7,884 bases of DNA, taken from NCBI GenBank assembly GCA_016283945.1, contig JAEENW010000043.1, positions 1 to 7,884 of the forward strand, given 5' to 3'. Position numbers and translations under genes: made by a program. The notes under the pieces were generated by a model. That model made no database searches. It was not told where the DNA came from and saw only the letters and a program-made list of their open reading frames with translations. Within the stretch, counting starts at the first letter, position 1. Each line of letters opens with the position of its first letter. This DNA comes from Bacillota bacterium. Its GTDB lineage: Bacteria > Bacillota > Clostridia > Peptostreptococcales > Anaerovoracaceae. This document shows, one piece after another, positions 1-6,726 of this stretch.

Positions 1-373
1 AGACGACTCCCCTGAGCTCTCCGGCGCGGATGGTCTCGCCGCCGGGAGTCCTGGGCTTGCCGTGCAGGGGGCCGGGGATGTGCGCTCCGTCGAGCGCCAC
101 GGCGACCTTGTCGCCCTCCTTCATATTCGTCGCTCCGGTCACGATCTGCACGGGAGCGTCCTGCCCGACCTCGACCTGGCAGACCACGAGCTTCTCCGCG
201 TTCGGGTGCCTCTCGATCTTTTCTATGCGGCCTACCACTACGCCGCTTATATCCTTCCCGTACCACTCGACGGACTCGAGGTTGGTCCCGCTGAGGACCA
301 TGCCGTCGACCCATTCGTTTACGGGAACGTTGATGTCTGTGTATTCTCTAAGCCACTTGACGGGTACGATCAT
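1..373 (-). CDS. pheT: Phenylalanyl-tRNA synthetase beta subunit, N-terminal part (3' end outside window)
   Basis: This is the beta subunit of the alpha2-beta2 cytoplasmic enzyme that charges tRNA-Phe with phenylalanine. Only the first 124 residues are in the window and the reading frame stays open to the edge; full-length PheT is usually about 800 residues. The protein begins MIVPVKWLREYTDI, the typical PheT start. From about residue 39 it enters the tRNA-binding (EMAP-II-like OB-fold) domain, seen as VVVGRIEKIERHPNAEKL (46-62) followed by QIVTGATNM and VAVALDGAHIPG. The start ATG at 373 follows an AAGGAGG Shine-Dalgarno site 8 nt away, and that site overlaps the pheS stop codon, so the two genes should be translationally coupled for balanced subunit production. 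Family assignment is essentially certain. The catalytic-like B3/B4 core, the editing site and the C-terminal anticodon-binding domain lie outside the window. Confidence 0.96.
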   Translation of the reverse strand, partial: MIVPVKWLREYTDINVPVNEWVDGMVLSGTNLESVEWYGKDISGVVVGRIEKIERHPNAEKLVVCQVEVGQDAPVQIVTGATNMKEGDKVAVALDGAHIPGPLHGKPRTPGGETIRAGELRGVV

Positions 374-381
374 CTCTTCCG

Positions 382-389
382 CCTCCTTA
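382..389 (-). promoter_or_regulatory. pheT ribosome binding site overlapping the pheS stop codon
   Basis: On the minus strand the pheS stop TAA runs straight into the pheT Shine-Dalgarno site (TAAGGAGG), followed by 8 nt and the pheT ATG. Ribosomes finishing pheS therefore sit on the pheT initiation signal. This fixes the pheT start at 373 and suggests coupled translation of the two subunits. Confidence 0.85.
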
Positions 390-1418
390 TTTGAACTGGC
401 TGATGAAACGGATGTCGTTCTCGTACAGCAGCCTCATGTCGTCGATTCCGTATCTGAGCATGGCGATCCTCTCGACGCCTATGCCGAAGGCGAAGCCCGT
501 GTACCTCTCGGTATCGATGCCGCCCTCTCTGAGGACGTTCGGGTGAACCATCCCGCAGCCGAGGATCTCGATCCAGCCGGAGCCCTTGCAGACGTTGCAG
601 CCCTTGCCTCCGCACTTGAAGCACTCGACGTCCATCTCGGCGCTGGGCTCGGTGAACGGGAAGTGGTGCGGGCGGAACTTGGTCCCCAGCGAGCTTCCGA
701 AGAGGAACTTCGCGTACCTGTCGAGCACGCCCTTGAGGTCGGCCATGGTGATGCCCTCGTCGACGACGAGACCCTCGATCTGGTGGAACATCGGGGAGTG
801 GGTCGCGTCGGGAGTGTCGCAGCGGAATACCCTTCCCGGGGAGATCAGCCTGATCGGCGGCTGCTGGGTCGCGATGATCCTTGCCTGCACGTCGGAGGTC
901 TGAGTCCTGAGGAGGACGCTGTCGTTGATGTAGAAGGTGTCCGTCATATCCCTGGAGGGATGGTTCGGGCCCGCGTTGAGCGCGTCGAAGTTGTTGTGGA
1001 CGGTGTCGATCTCGGGACCCTCGGCGATGACGTAGCCCATGGAGCTGAAGAACTCAATGGTCTCGTCTATGGTCGCGGTGACGAGGTGCTTGAACCCGGG
1101 GAGGCTCTCCCTTCCCGGCTCGGTGACGTCTATGGTCTCGGCGAGGAAGCGGGCCTTCTTTCTGGCCTCCTCGAGCCTGGCCTTGGCCTCGGCGACTCCC
1201 GCCTCGATGCGGGCCTTGGCCTCGTTGGCTGCCTGTCCGAATTCCTTCCTCTCCTCAGGGAGAAGGTCCTTCATGGACTTGAGCATCTCGGTGAGCTCGC
1301 CCTTCTTGCCGAGTATCTTTATCCTCAGCGCCTCCGCGTCCTCGAGGCTCCCCGTCTCTTCCAGGGACCTCAGGGACTGCTCGAGAAGCGCCTTCAGTCT
1401 GTCTTTCATGTTATCCAT
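387..1418 (-). CDS. pheS: Phenylalanyl-tRNA synthetase alpha subunit
   Basis: This 343-residue protein is the catalytic subunit of class II phenylalanyl-tRNA synthetase, which activates Phe with ATP and transfers it to tRNA-Phe in complex with PheT. Residues 1-90 form a charged helical N-terminal arm (likely coiled coil) that contacts tRNA. The class II core follows: motif 1 near GYVIAEGPEID (129-138), motif 2 around GRVFRCDTPDATHSPMFHQ (195-213), and motif 3 GFAFGIGVERIAML (308-321), whose FAFG alanine (310) lines the Phe pocket. A four-cysteine cluster (C266, C269, C274, C277) in CFKCGGKGCNVC resembles a zinc knuckle; this insert is common in bacterial PheS. Length is normal. The first ATG (1418) is preferred over the one at 1409 because AAAGGAT lies 10 nt upstream of it. 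The methyltransferase gene ends 22 nt upstream, so the two are probably co-transcribed. No T-box leader is present. Confidence 0.98.
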   Translation of the reverse strand: MDNMKDRLKALLEQSLRSLEETGSLEDAEALRIKILGKKGELTEMLKSMKDLLPEERKEFGQAANEAKARIEAGVAEAKARLEEARKKARFLAETIDVTEPGRESLPGFKHLVTATIDETIEFFSSMGYVIAEGPEIDTVHNNFDALNAGPNHPSRDMTDTFYINDSVLLRTQTSDVQARIIATQQPPIRLISPGRVFRCDTPDATHSPMFHQIEGLVVDEGITMADLKGVLDRYAKFLFGSSLGTKFRPHHFPFTEPSAEMDVECFKCGGKGCNVCKGSGWIEILGCGMVHPNVLREGGIDTERYTGFAFGIGVERIAMLRYGIDDMRLLYENDIRFISQFK

Positions 1419-1440
1419 CTATCGAGTGATCCTTTGCTTT

Positions 1441-2286
1441 TTATTTCCCGCTCAGGGACTGCCTGAGCGACTCGTACATTATCATTCCGGCGGCGAGCCC
1501 CGCGTTCAGGGACTCTATGCTGCCCGCCATGGGGATCATGAGCCCTTCGGAAGCCCTATAGAGCTCCTCCGAGACTCCGCTGCCCTCGTTGCCTATGATG
1601 ACGGCCGCGTTCTCCCTAAGATCCGCGTCCATGCAGGCTGTCTCGCCGTCCATGCGCGCGGCGTAGAGGCGCTTGCCGCGGGATCTGAGCAGCTCCGCCG
1701 CCTCCGCCCCGCTCTCCGCGAAGAAGAGAGGCATCCGCAGTATGCTGCCCGCGCAGGCCCTCACCGTCTTGGGGGCGTAGGGATCGGCGCAGCCCTTGAT
1801 GAGCATCACGCCCGAAAAGCCCATGGCCTCGGCCGTCCTTATCATGGTGCCGAGGTTGCCGGGGTCCTGGATGCGGTCAAGGACCAGCACGTTGCCCCTC
1901 GGGGCGCAGGCTCCGGAAGCGCCGGAGGCTTCCCCCGCGGCTTCCCCCGCCGCGAAGAACCCGTCCGCGCTCATGACGCGCTTTTCGGCCGCGGCGACCG
2001 CTCCCCTGCTGTGCTCCGTGGAGCTCAGCCTCGAGAACAGCTCGTCCGTCAGGCTGTATACGGCCGGACCGCCCGACGCCTCGCTCAGATCCTCAAGATC
2101 CGAGAGGGCTTCGGCGCTTCCGGCCCTTATAAAGATGAACCGCAGCCTTCCGCCGTATCTGACGGCGTCCCTGATGAAGCTCGGCCCCTCGATCAAGTAC
2201 ATTCCAAGAGCGTCTCTGTGCTTTTTGTCCTGCAGAGACGCCGCCTGTTTGAATATGCGGTTGTCCTTAGAGCTGATCTCCTTCAT
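1441..2286 (-). CDS. TrmH/SpoU-family RNA 2'-O-methyltransferase
   Basis: This 281-residue SPOUT-class enzyme is predicted to methylate a ribose 2'-OH in rRNA or tRNA using S-adenosylmethionine. Residues 1-100 match the SpoU substrate-binding domain: SSKDNRIFK, KKHRDALGMYLIEG, then STEHSRGAVAAAEK. The catalytic SPOUT knot domain shows motif 1 LDRIQDPGNLGTMIRTAEA (136-154, with N144 and R150), motif 2 IGNEGSGVSEEL (231-242) and motif 3 IPMAGSIESLNAGLAAG (251-267). A small-residue linker at 111-130, rich in AGEA and SGA, joins the domains and contains a short DNA repeat. The place beside pheST matches Bacillus subtilis ysgA, whose product is, as I recall, a 23S rRNA A-loop methyltransferase, so an equivalent role is plausible but the target cannot be read from sequence. 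The ATG at 2286 has no visible Shine-Dalgarno site and lies 12 nt after a strong hairpin. The start still fits, because the family N-terminus begins there. Confidence 0.9.
   Translation of the reverse strand: MKEISSKDNRIFKQAASLQDKKHRDALGMYLIEGPSFIRDAVRYGGRLRFIFIRAGSAEALSDLEDLSEASGGPAVYSLTDELFSRLSSTEHSRGAVAAAEKRVMSADGFFAAGEAAGEASGASGACAPRGNVLVLDRIQDPGNLGTMIRTAEAMGFSGVMLIKGCADPYAPKTVRACAGSILRMPLFFAESGAEAAELLRSRGKRLYAARMDGETACMDADLRENAAVIIGNEGSGVSEELYRASEGLMIPMAGSIESLNAGLAAGMIMYESLRQSLSGK
1928..1950. repeat. 12-bp tandem repeat in the methyltransferase linker
   Basis: Two copies of GCTTCCCCCGC on the plus strand (1928-1938 and 1940-1950) repeat with a 12-bp period. Read on the minus strand they encode the AGEA-AGEA stretch at about residues 113-120 of the methyltransferase. 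The unit is a multiple of three, so it keeps frame and lengthens the inter-domain linker. Slippage-type duplication is the simplest origin. Confidence 0.7.
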
Positions 2287-2298
2287 GTATTATGAAAC

Positions 2299-2322
2299 GA
2301 AGCCGGTGCTAGCACCGGCTTC
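2299..2322 (-). terminator. Strong palindromic hairpin after ftsZ; possible weak terminator or attenuator
   Basis: Positions 2299-2322 are a perfect 24-bp palindrome whose core is GCCGGTGCTAGCACCGGC. As minus-strand RNA it folds into a 10-bp GC-rich stem with a CUAG loop, beginning 17 nt after the ftsZ stop codon. The sequence after the stem is GUUUCAUAAUAC, a poor U-tract, so efficient intrinsic termination is doubtful. It could be a partial terminator that lowers expression of the methyltransferase-pheST genes relative to ftsZ, or a 3' stability or processing element for ftsZ mRNA. The stem is directly visible; the function is inferred. Confidence 0.55.
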
Positions 2323-2339
2323 CGCTTGCCTGCTGTGTT

Positions 2340-3515
<1,176 letters not shown>

Positions 3516-3521
3516 ATTAAG

Positions 3522-3573
3522 GCCTCCTGTTCTGCGTGCGTACATATTGAGTACATTTTAGCATACAGGAGGC
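3522..3573 (-). promoter_or_regulatory. ftsZ Shine-Dalgarno site with upstream complementary copy (possible translation switch)
   Basis: The ftsZ ribosome binding site lies in ACAGGAGGC (3530-3522, minus strand). A perfect 9-nt complement, GCCTCCTGT, lies upstream at 3573-3565. In RNA the two could pair around a 34-nt loop and hide the ribosome binding site. The complementarity is seen directly; folding in the cell and regulation are inferred. The long loop and the 9-bp stem make stability moderate. Confidence 0.5.
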
Positions 3574-3584
3574 TCAGATGAACA
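3555..3584 (-). promoter_or_regulatory. Candidate extended -10 promoter for ftsZ
   Basis: The ftsQ-ftsZ gap holds TGCTAAAAT on the minus strand, an extended -10 (TG, one base, then TAAAAT at 3560-3555, five of six matches to TATAAT). The -35 is poor: TGTTCA at 3584-3579 with 18-nt spacing matches three of six. Extended -10 promoters tolerate this. Transcription would begin near 3548 and give a leader of about 33 nt. The upstream run after the ftsQ stop is AT-rich, which stands out against GC-rich surroundings. Confidence 0.45.
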
Positions 3585-3590
3585 TATTTT

Positions 3591-4412
3591 TTAATCGATT
3601 TGAGGGCTGAAGGCCAAATAATTGTTGTTTCCGACCTTGATGACTCCGCGGGTTATGCCCTGCTTGTAATGCTCCTCGAGGAGCTGCCTTATGCCCTGCA
3701 TGTTGGCGATGATGTTCGCCGGCGTTCCCTCGAAGTAGTAGTTGTCGTAGATGTACGCCCTGATTATGACGGTCGAGAAGTAGATCTTCTTGAAATAGAG
3801 GTCGTTATCGTCCATTATCGAGATCAGCTCGAGAGTTCCCGGGAGCAGGTAGGACTGCTCGATCTGCAGCGGCAGGCCGGGCGTCATCTCGATGATCGAC
3901 ATGCCCATCAGCAGCGGCAGCGCGGGCTCCGAATCCGATATCCTCAGGACCAGCCCGTCCTCGTCCAGCAGAACGAACTGCTCGCCGTAGGGCACGGCGG
4001 CGTACTCCGCCCTCTCCTCCACGGTGATCCTGACGGTGTCCGGGAGCACCCTCTCGAACTTGCAGTACTTGATGTAGGGGTCGGCGAGTATCGCGTCGCG
4101 CGCAGGGCGGCTCTCGAACTCGAAGAGGTTGAAGCCCGTGCGTATGCCGGAGAGCTCTATGACCTGCGACTTGGTGTAGAACCGGTTGCCCCTGACGTCG
4201 ATCTTGGTGACCGTGAAGAGCTGGGAATGAAGGGTATACCAAACTCCCGCGCCCAGCAGCGCGATCACGAGCAGCGTCAGCAGGGGGCGTTTCTTCCTCC
4301 TCCTGCGCCTCTTCTTCTTCGGTTTCGGGGGCTCCTCGTAAAGCTCTTCGGGCTCTTCAAGCTCCTCGGGCTCTTCGAAGCTCTCCCCGTAGGATCCGTT
4401 AAGCTCAGGCAT
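3591..4412 (-). CDS. ftsQ: Cell division protein FtsQ/DivIB
   Basis: FtsQ/DivIB is a bitopic membrane protein that links FtsL and FtsB/DivIC with the septal synthase in the divisome. This 273-residue protein has an acidic cytoplasmic tail with two EEPEEL repeats (13-24), a very basic block KKKRRRRRKKR (32-42), and one transmembrane segment at about 44-61 (LLTLLVIALLGAGVWYTL). An extracytoplasmic POTRA domain follows at about 66-138, recognisable from FTVTKIDVRGNRFYTKSQVIELSG and PDTVRITVEERAEYA, then the beta domain. Orientation is cytoplasmic N-terminus by the positive-inside rule. The length is typical of clostridial DivIB. The ATG at 4412 comes 1 nt after the murG stop, with GGAG 7 nt upstream, so translation is coupled to murG. 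Sequence conservation is low in this family, but the architecture and the place before ftsZ make the call firm. Confidence 0.93.
   Translation of the reverse strand: MPELNGSYGESFEEPEELEEPEELYEEPPKPKKKRRRRRKKRPLLTLLVIALLGAGVWYTLHSQLFTVTKIDVRGNRFYTKSQVIELSGIRTGFNLFEFESRPARDAILADPYIKYCKFERVLPDTVRITVEERAEYAAVPYGEQFVLLDEDGLVLRISDSEPALPLLMGMSIIEMTPGLPLQIEQSYLLPGTLELISIMDDNDLYFKKIYFSTVIIRAYIYDNYYFEGTPANIIANMQGIRQLLEEHYKQGITRGVIKVGNNNYLAFSPQID
4341..4376 (-). repeat. 18-bp tandem repeat encoding EEPEEL in FtsQ
   Basis: Two adjacent 18-bp units (4376-4359 and 4358-4341, minus strand) differ at one base (a synonymous GAG/GAA) and encode EEPEEL twice. A third partial copy reads YEEPP. The near identity at the DNA level points to recent in-frame duplication of a low-complexity acidic segment. 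Confidence 0.8.
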
Positions 4413-4413
4413 C

Positions 4414-5505
4414 TCAGATCTCCAGACCTTGATATATCTTCTCGGCGGCGTCCGGCTTGGCTATGCGGGACGCGTTCCTTCTCATCTCTTCGAGCGCTCC
4501 GGGCTTCCCGAGCAGCTCGGTGACCCTCCTTCTAAGGAGCGAGGGATCCTCCTCGAGCTCGGCGTCGCGGAGCAGCAGCGCCGCCCCCTCGTCCGCCACG
4601 GCCTTCGCGTTCTTGTACTGGTGGTCGTTCGTGACGTTCGGCGAGGGCACGAGCACGGAGGCCTTGCCCGAGACCAGTATCTCGGACACGGCAATGGCTC
4701 CCGCCCTGCTGACGACTATGTCAGCCGCGGCCATGAGGCTCGGCATGTCGTCGGCGTAGTCCATCACGGTCACGGAGGCGGGGATATCGGTCTCCTCCAG
4801 CCTCTCCATTATCTCGCCGTAGTAGCGCCTTCCGGTGACGAATATGAAGCGGAGGCCCTTCTCCGGCATGTTCGGTATGAGGTCGAGCGCGGCCTCGTTG
4901 AGTATACCCGCTCCCAGGCTCCCGCCGAAGAGCAGCAGCACCGCCTCGCCTTCTGAGGCGCCTATCTTCGCCCTGCAGGCCTCCCTGTCGAGGGAGCTGA
5001 AGGCGGCGCGAACCGGGTTTCCGGTGAGCACGGTCTTCTCTGGGTGTCTGAACTCCGAGGCCGACTGTTCGAAGCTTATGAATATCCTGTCCACGTAGGG
5101 CTCGAGCAGCTTGTTCGTGACCCCCGGGACGGCGTTCTGTTCGTGTATGTAGCAGCGGGCTCCGTATCTGTGGGCGCGCAGCATGACGCTGCCCGTGACG
5201 TAGCCGCCGGTCCCTATGGCGATGTCGGGAGCGAATTCCGAGATGATCCGCGCGGCTTCCCTGCCGCCCTTGATGAGGTTCTCGACCGTCTTGACGTTTC
5301 CGAGCAGGCTGTGCCTGTCGAAGCCCGACGCGTCGATGCCGCGGATCTCGTATCCCGCCGCCGGGACGAGCCTGTTCTCCATCCCGCTCCTGGTCCCTAT
5401 GAAGAGGATCTCAGCCTCGGGATGATGCTCTTTTATCTTGTCGGCTATGGAGATCGCCGGGTAGATGTGTCCGCCCGTGCCCCCGCAGCTCAGCAGCACT
5501 CTCAT
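4414..5505 (-). CDS. murG: UDP-GlcNAc:undecaprenyl-PP-MurNAc-pentapeptide GlcNAc transferase
   Basis: MurG is the membrane-associated GT28 glycosyltransferase that adds GlcNAc to lipid I on the cytoplasmic face, making lipid II. The 363-residue length is normal. The N-terminal Rossmann domain has the glycine loop SCGGTGGHIYPA (6-17, with the conserved H13), the second loop IGTGGYVTG (97-105) and HEQNAVPGVTNK (121-132). The C-terminal UDP-GlcNAc domain has FGGSLGAG (193-200), SRAGAIAVSE (266-275) and PSPNVTNDHQYKNA (287-300), which includes the conserved glutamate and the DHQ nucleotide-sugar-binding region. The frame stays open far upstream inside ftsW, but the ATG at 5505 gives the family N-terminus and overlaps the ftsW stop as ATGA, a classic coupling signal. 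No strong Shine-Dalgarno site precedes it, so coupling probably drives initiation. murC and murB, which often follow murG in Clostridia and bacilli, are absent here. Confidence 0.97.
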   Translation of the reverse strand: MRVLLSCGGTGGHIYPAISIADKIKEHHPEAEILFIGTRSGMENRLVPAAGYEIRGIDASGFDRHSLLGNVKTVENLIKGGREAARIISEFAPDIAIGTGGYVTGSVMLRAHRYGARCYIHEQNAVPGVTNKLLEPYVDRIFISFEQSASEFRHPEKTVLTGNPVRAAFSSLDREACRAKIGASEGEAVLLLFGGSLGAGILNEAALDLIPNMPEKGLRFIFVTGRRYYGEIMERLEETDIPASVTVMDYADDMPSLMAAADIVVSRAGAIAVSEILVSGKASVLVPSPNVTNDHQYKNAKAVADEGAALLLRDAELEEDPSLLRRRVTELLGKPGALEEMRRNASRIAKPDAAEKIYQGLEI

Positions 5506-6647
5506 GCGTTCTCGCTTTCCGGGTCCTCGATGTCCGCGGTCCCGTGTTTTGATATGTTGACTATTATACCCATCTCGGCGAGGAAAAGTACAGTAGCATT
5601 TCCGCCGAGGCTGACGAACGGCAGGGTCACGCCGGTCGGGAAGAACGACGCGGAGACTACCGCCACGTTGAGTATCACCTGCAGGGCGAGATGCAACGAG
5701 ATCCCACCCGCAAGGAGCATTCCGAAGTAATCGTCGCAGGCCACCGCTATCTTGATGCAGCGGTAGATCAGCGCCAGGAAGACCGCGAGCATGGCGACGA
5801 CCCCGACGAAGCCGAGCTCCTCGCCTATTATCGCGATGATGAAGTCGTTCTGAGGCTCCGGCAGGTAGAGCGTCTTCTGTATGCTCTGCGCCGGGCCCAG
5901 CCCGAGGAAGCCTCCCGAGCCGAGCGCGAGCAGCCCCTGCACGACCTGATAGCCGTCGCCGAGGGGATCCGCGAAGGGATCGGTGAAGGAGAGCACCCTC
6001 TGGAGCATGTAGCGGCCCGAGGGGAGCATGATTATGAGCGCGAACGCCCCGACCCCGGCTATAGCGAGCAGGATGATGTACCTGATCGGAAAGCCCGCGA
6101 GGAACATCATGCCCACGGCTATGAGCAGGACCGTTCCGGCAGTCGAGAGGTTGGGCTGCCTGTAGATCAGGAAGAAGCAGAGTCCCGCGACCGCGAGCAC
6201 GGGCAGATTGCCCTTGAGCTTTTTTGCCCTCTCGGGATCGACGGAGTAGTACCAGGCGATGAAGAATATGATGCAGGTCTTGGCGATCTCGCCCGGCATG
6301 ACCGTGAAGAACTTGAAGTCCAGCCAGCGGGTCGCGTTGTTGAGCGTGATGCCCATGGGCGTGAAGATCAGCAGCAGGAGCACGAGGCCCACCGCCATGA
6401 TGGGCACGGCGAAGACCCTGTAGACGCGGTAGTTGAGCAGGCTGCAGAAGATGAACACAGCGAAGCCTATCACCATCCACATCACGTCGTCCTTGGCGTA
6501 GTGGTAGAAGTTGCCGAACTTGCTGAGCGACTGATAGTAGCTCGCGCTGAGCACCATGGCCACGCCGAAAAGGGACAGTATCAGGGTGAGCACTGTCACG
6601 CTGAAATCCGCCCTGCTCCTGTTCTTCTTTTCGATGAGATCTGCCAT
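5502..6647 (-). CDS. ftsW: SEDS-family septal peptidoglycan glycosyltransferase FtsW
   Basis: FtsW is a polytopic membrane enzyme of the SEDS family that polymerises lipid II into glycan strands at the septum with a class B PBP. The 381-residue protein is hydrophobic throughout, with roughly ten transmembrane segments starting at about residue 15. Family motifs are RWLDF...PGEIAK (107-123), RQPNLSTA (163-170), LPEPQNDFIIAIIGEELG (262-279), whose D268 matches the catalytic aspartate of FtsW/RodA, and FPTGVTLPFVSLGG (336-349). The tail is short and acidic. SpoVE and RodA are close paralogues; the place between murD and murG favours FtsW, or a SpoVE-like role if the host sporulates. The usual QPSE before IAK reads MPGE here, keeping the glutamate. 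The ATG at 6647 follows GGAG closely and the start fits the first membrane segment. The gene overlaps murG by 4 nt and begins 51 nt after murD. Confidence 0.95.
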   Translation of the reverse strand: MADLIEKKNRSRADFSVTVLTLILSLFGVAMVLSASYYQSLSKFGNFYHYAKDDVMWMVIGFAVFIFCSLLNYRVYRVFAVPIMAVGLVLLLLIFTPMGITLNNATRWLDFKFFTVMPGEIAKTCIIFFIAWYYSVDPERAKKLKGNLPVLAVAGLCFFLIYRQPNLSTAGTVLLIAVGMMFLAGFPIRYIILLAIAGVGAFALIIMLPSGRYMLQRVLSFTDPFADPLGDGYQVVQGLLALGSGGFLGLGPAQSIQKTLYLPEPQNDFIIAIIGEELGFVGVVAMLAVFLALIYRCIKIAVACDDYFGMLLAGGISLHLALQVILNVAVVSASFFPTGVTLPFVSLGGNATVLFLAEMGIIVNISKHGTADIEDPESENA

Positions 6648-6674
6648 AGTCTCCGTTCCCTGTTCGCGTTCTCT

Positions 6675-6726
6675 ATTTGCCGGGGCTCCCGGCGAGCTTT
6701 ATCTGCCGAGGCTCTCGGCGAGCTTT
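6675..6726 (-). repeat. 26-bp tandem duplication with two hairpins at the murD stop / murD-ftsW gap
   Basis: Two adjacent 26-bp units (6726-6701 and 6700-6675, minus strand) match at 23 of 26 bases. The first encodes the end of MurD (KLAESLGR and the first base of its stop); the second, read in the equivalent frame, would give KLAGSPGK plus a stop. Each unit contains a perfect 6-bp stem with an AGC loop: GCCGAG/CTCGGC at 6719-6705 and GCCGGG/CCCGGC at 6693-6679. Two of the three differences are the two partners of one base pair, so A-U became G-C with pairing kept. No U-tract follows, so these are not obvious intrinsic terminators. They may act in mRNA stability or processing, or be a decayed duplication. 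Confidence 0.75.

Noticed and set aside
587..622. Four-cysteine zinc-knuckle-like cluster in PheS as a possible novel insertion
   Set aside because: CxxCxxxxCxxC followed by GW is a known common feature of bacterial PheS, so it is not unusual.
30..1466. Plus-strand open frame of 478 codons opposite pheT and pheS
   Set aside because: It is antisense to pheST, has low-complexity composition and no family resemblance; an artefact of codon bias.
2289..2294. CATAAT as a -10 box just before the methyltransferase gene
   Set aside because: Transcription would begin at or after the start codon, and no -35 match exists 16-18 nt upstream (that stretch is the GC-rich palindrome).
3516..3545. Alternative ftsZ start at 3545 adding ten residues (MYARRTGGLN)
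   Set aside because: No Shine-Dalgarno site precedes it, and the added codons run across the AGGAGG that serves the ATG at 3515.
3578..3610. Tiny plus-strand open frame (ten codons) preceded by AGGAGG at 5-nt spacing
   Set aside because: The SD-like sequence is the plus-strand copy of the anti-SD upstream of ftsZ. The peptide is short, overlaps the ftsQ end antisense, and has no other support.
5506..6480. Extension of the murG reading frame about 975 nt upstream through ftsW
   Set aside because: The frame is merely open. Its translation inside ftsW is Arg/Gly/His-rich nonsense, while MurG has its standard N-terminus at 5505 and an ATGA overlap with ftsW.
6679..6719. The two hairpins after murD as intrinsic terminators
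   Set aside because: Neither stem is followed by a run of U on the minus-strand transcript, and ftsW and murG downstream are tightly packed genes expected to be co-transcribed.
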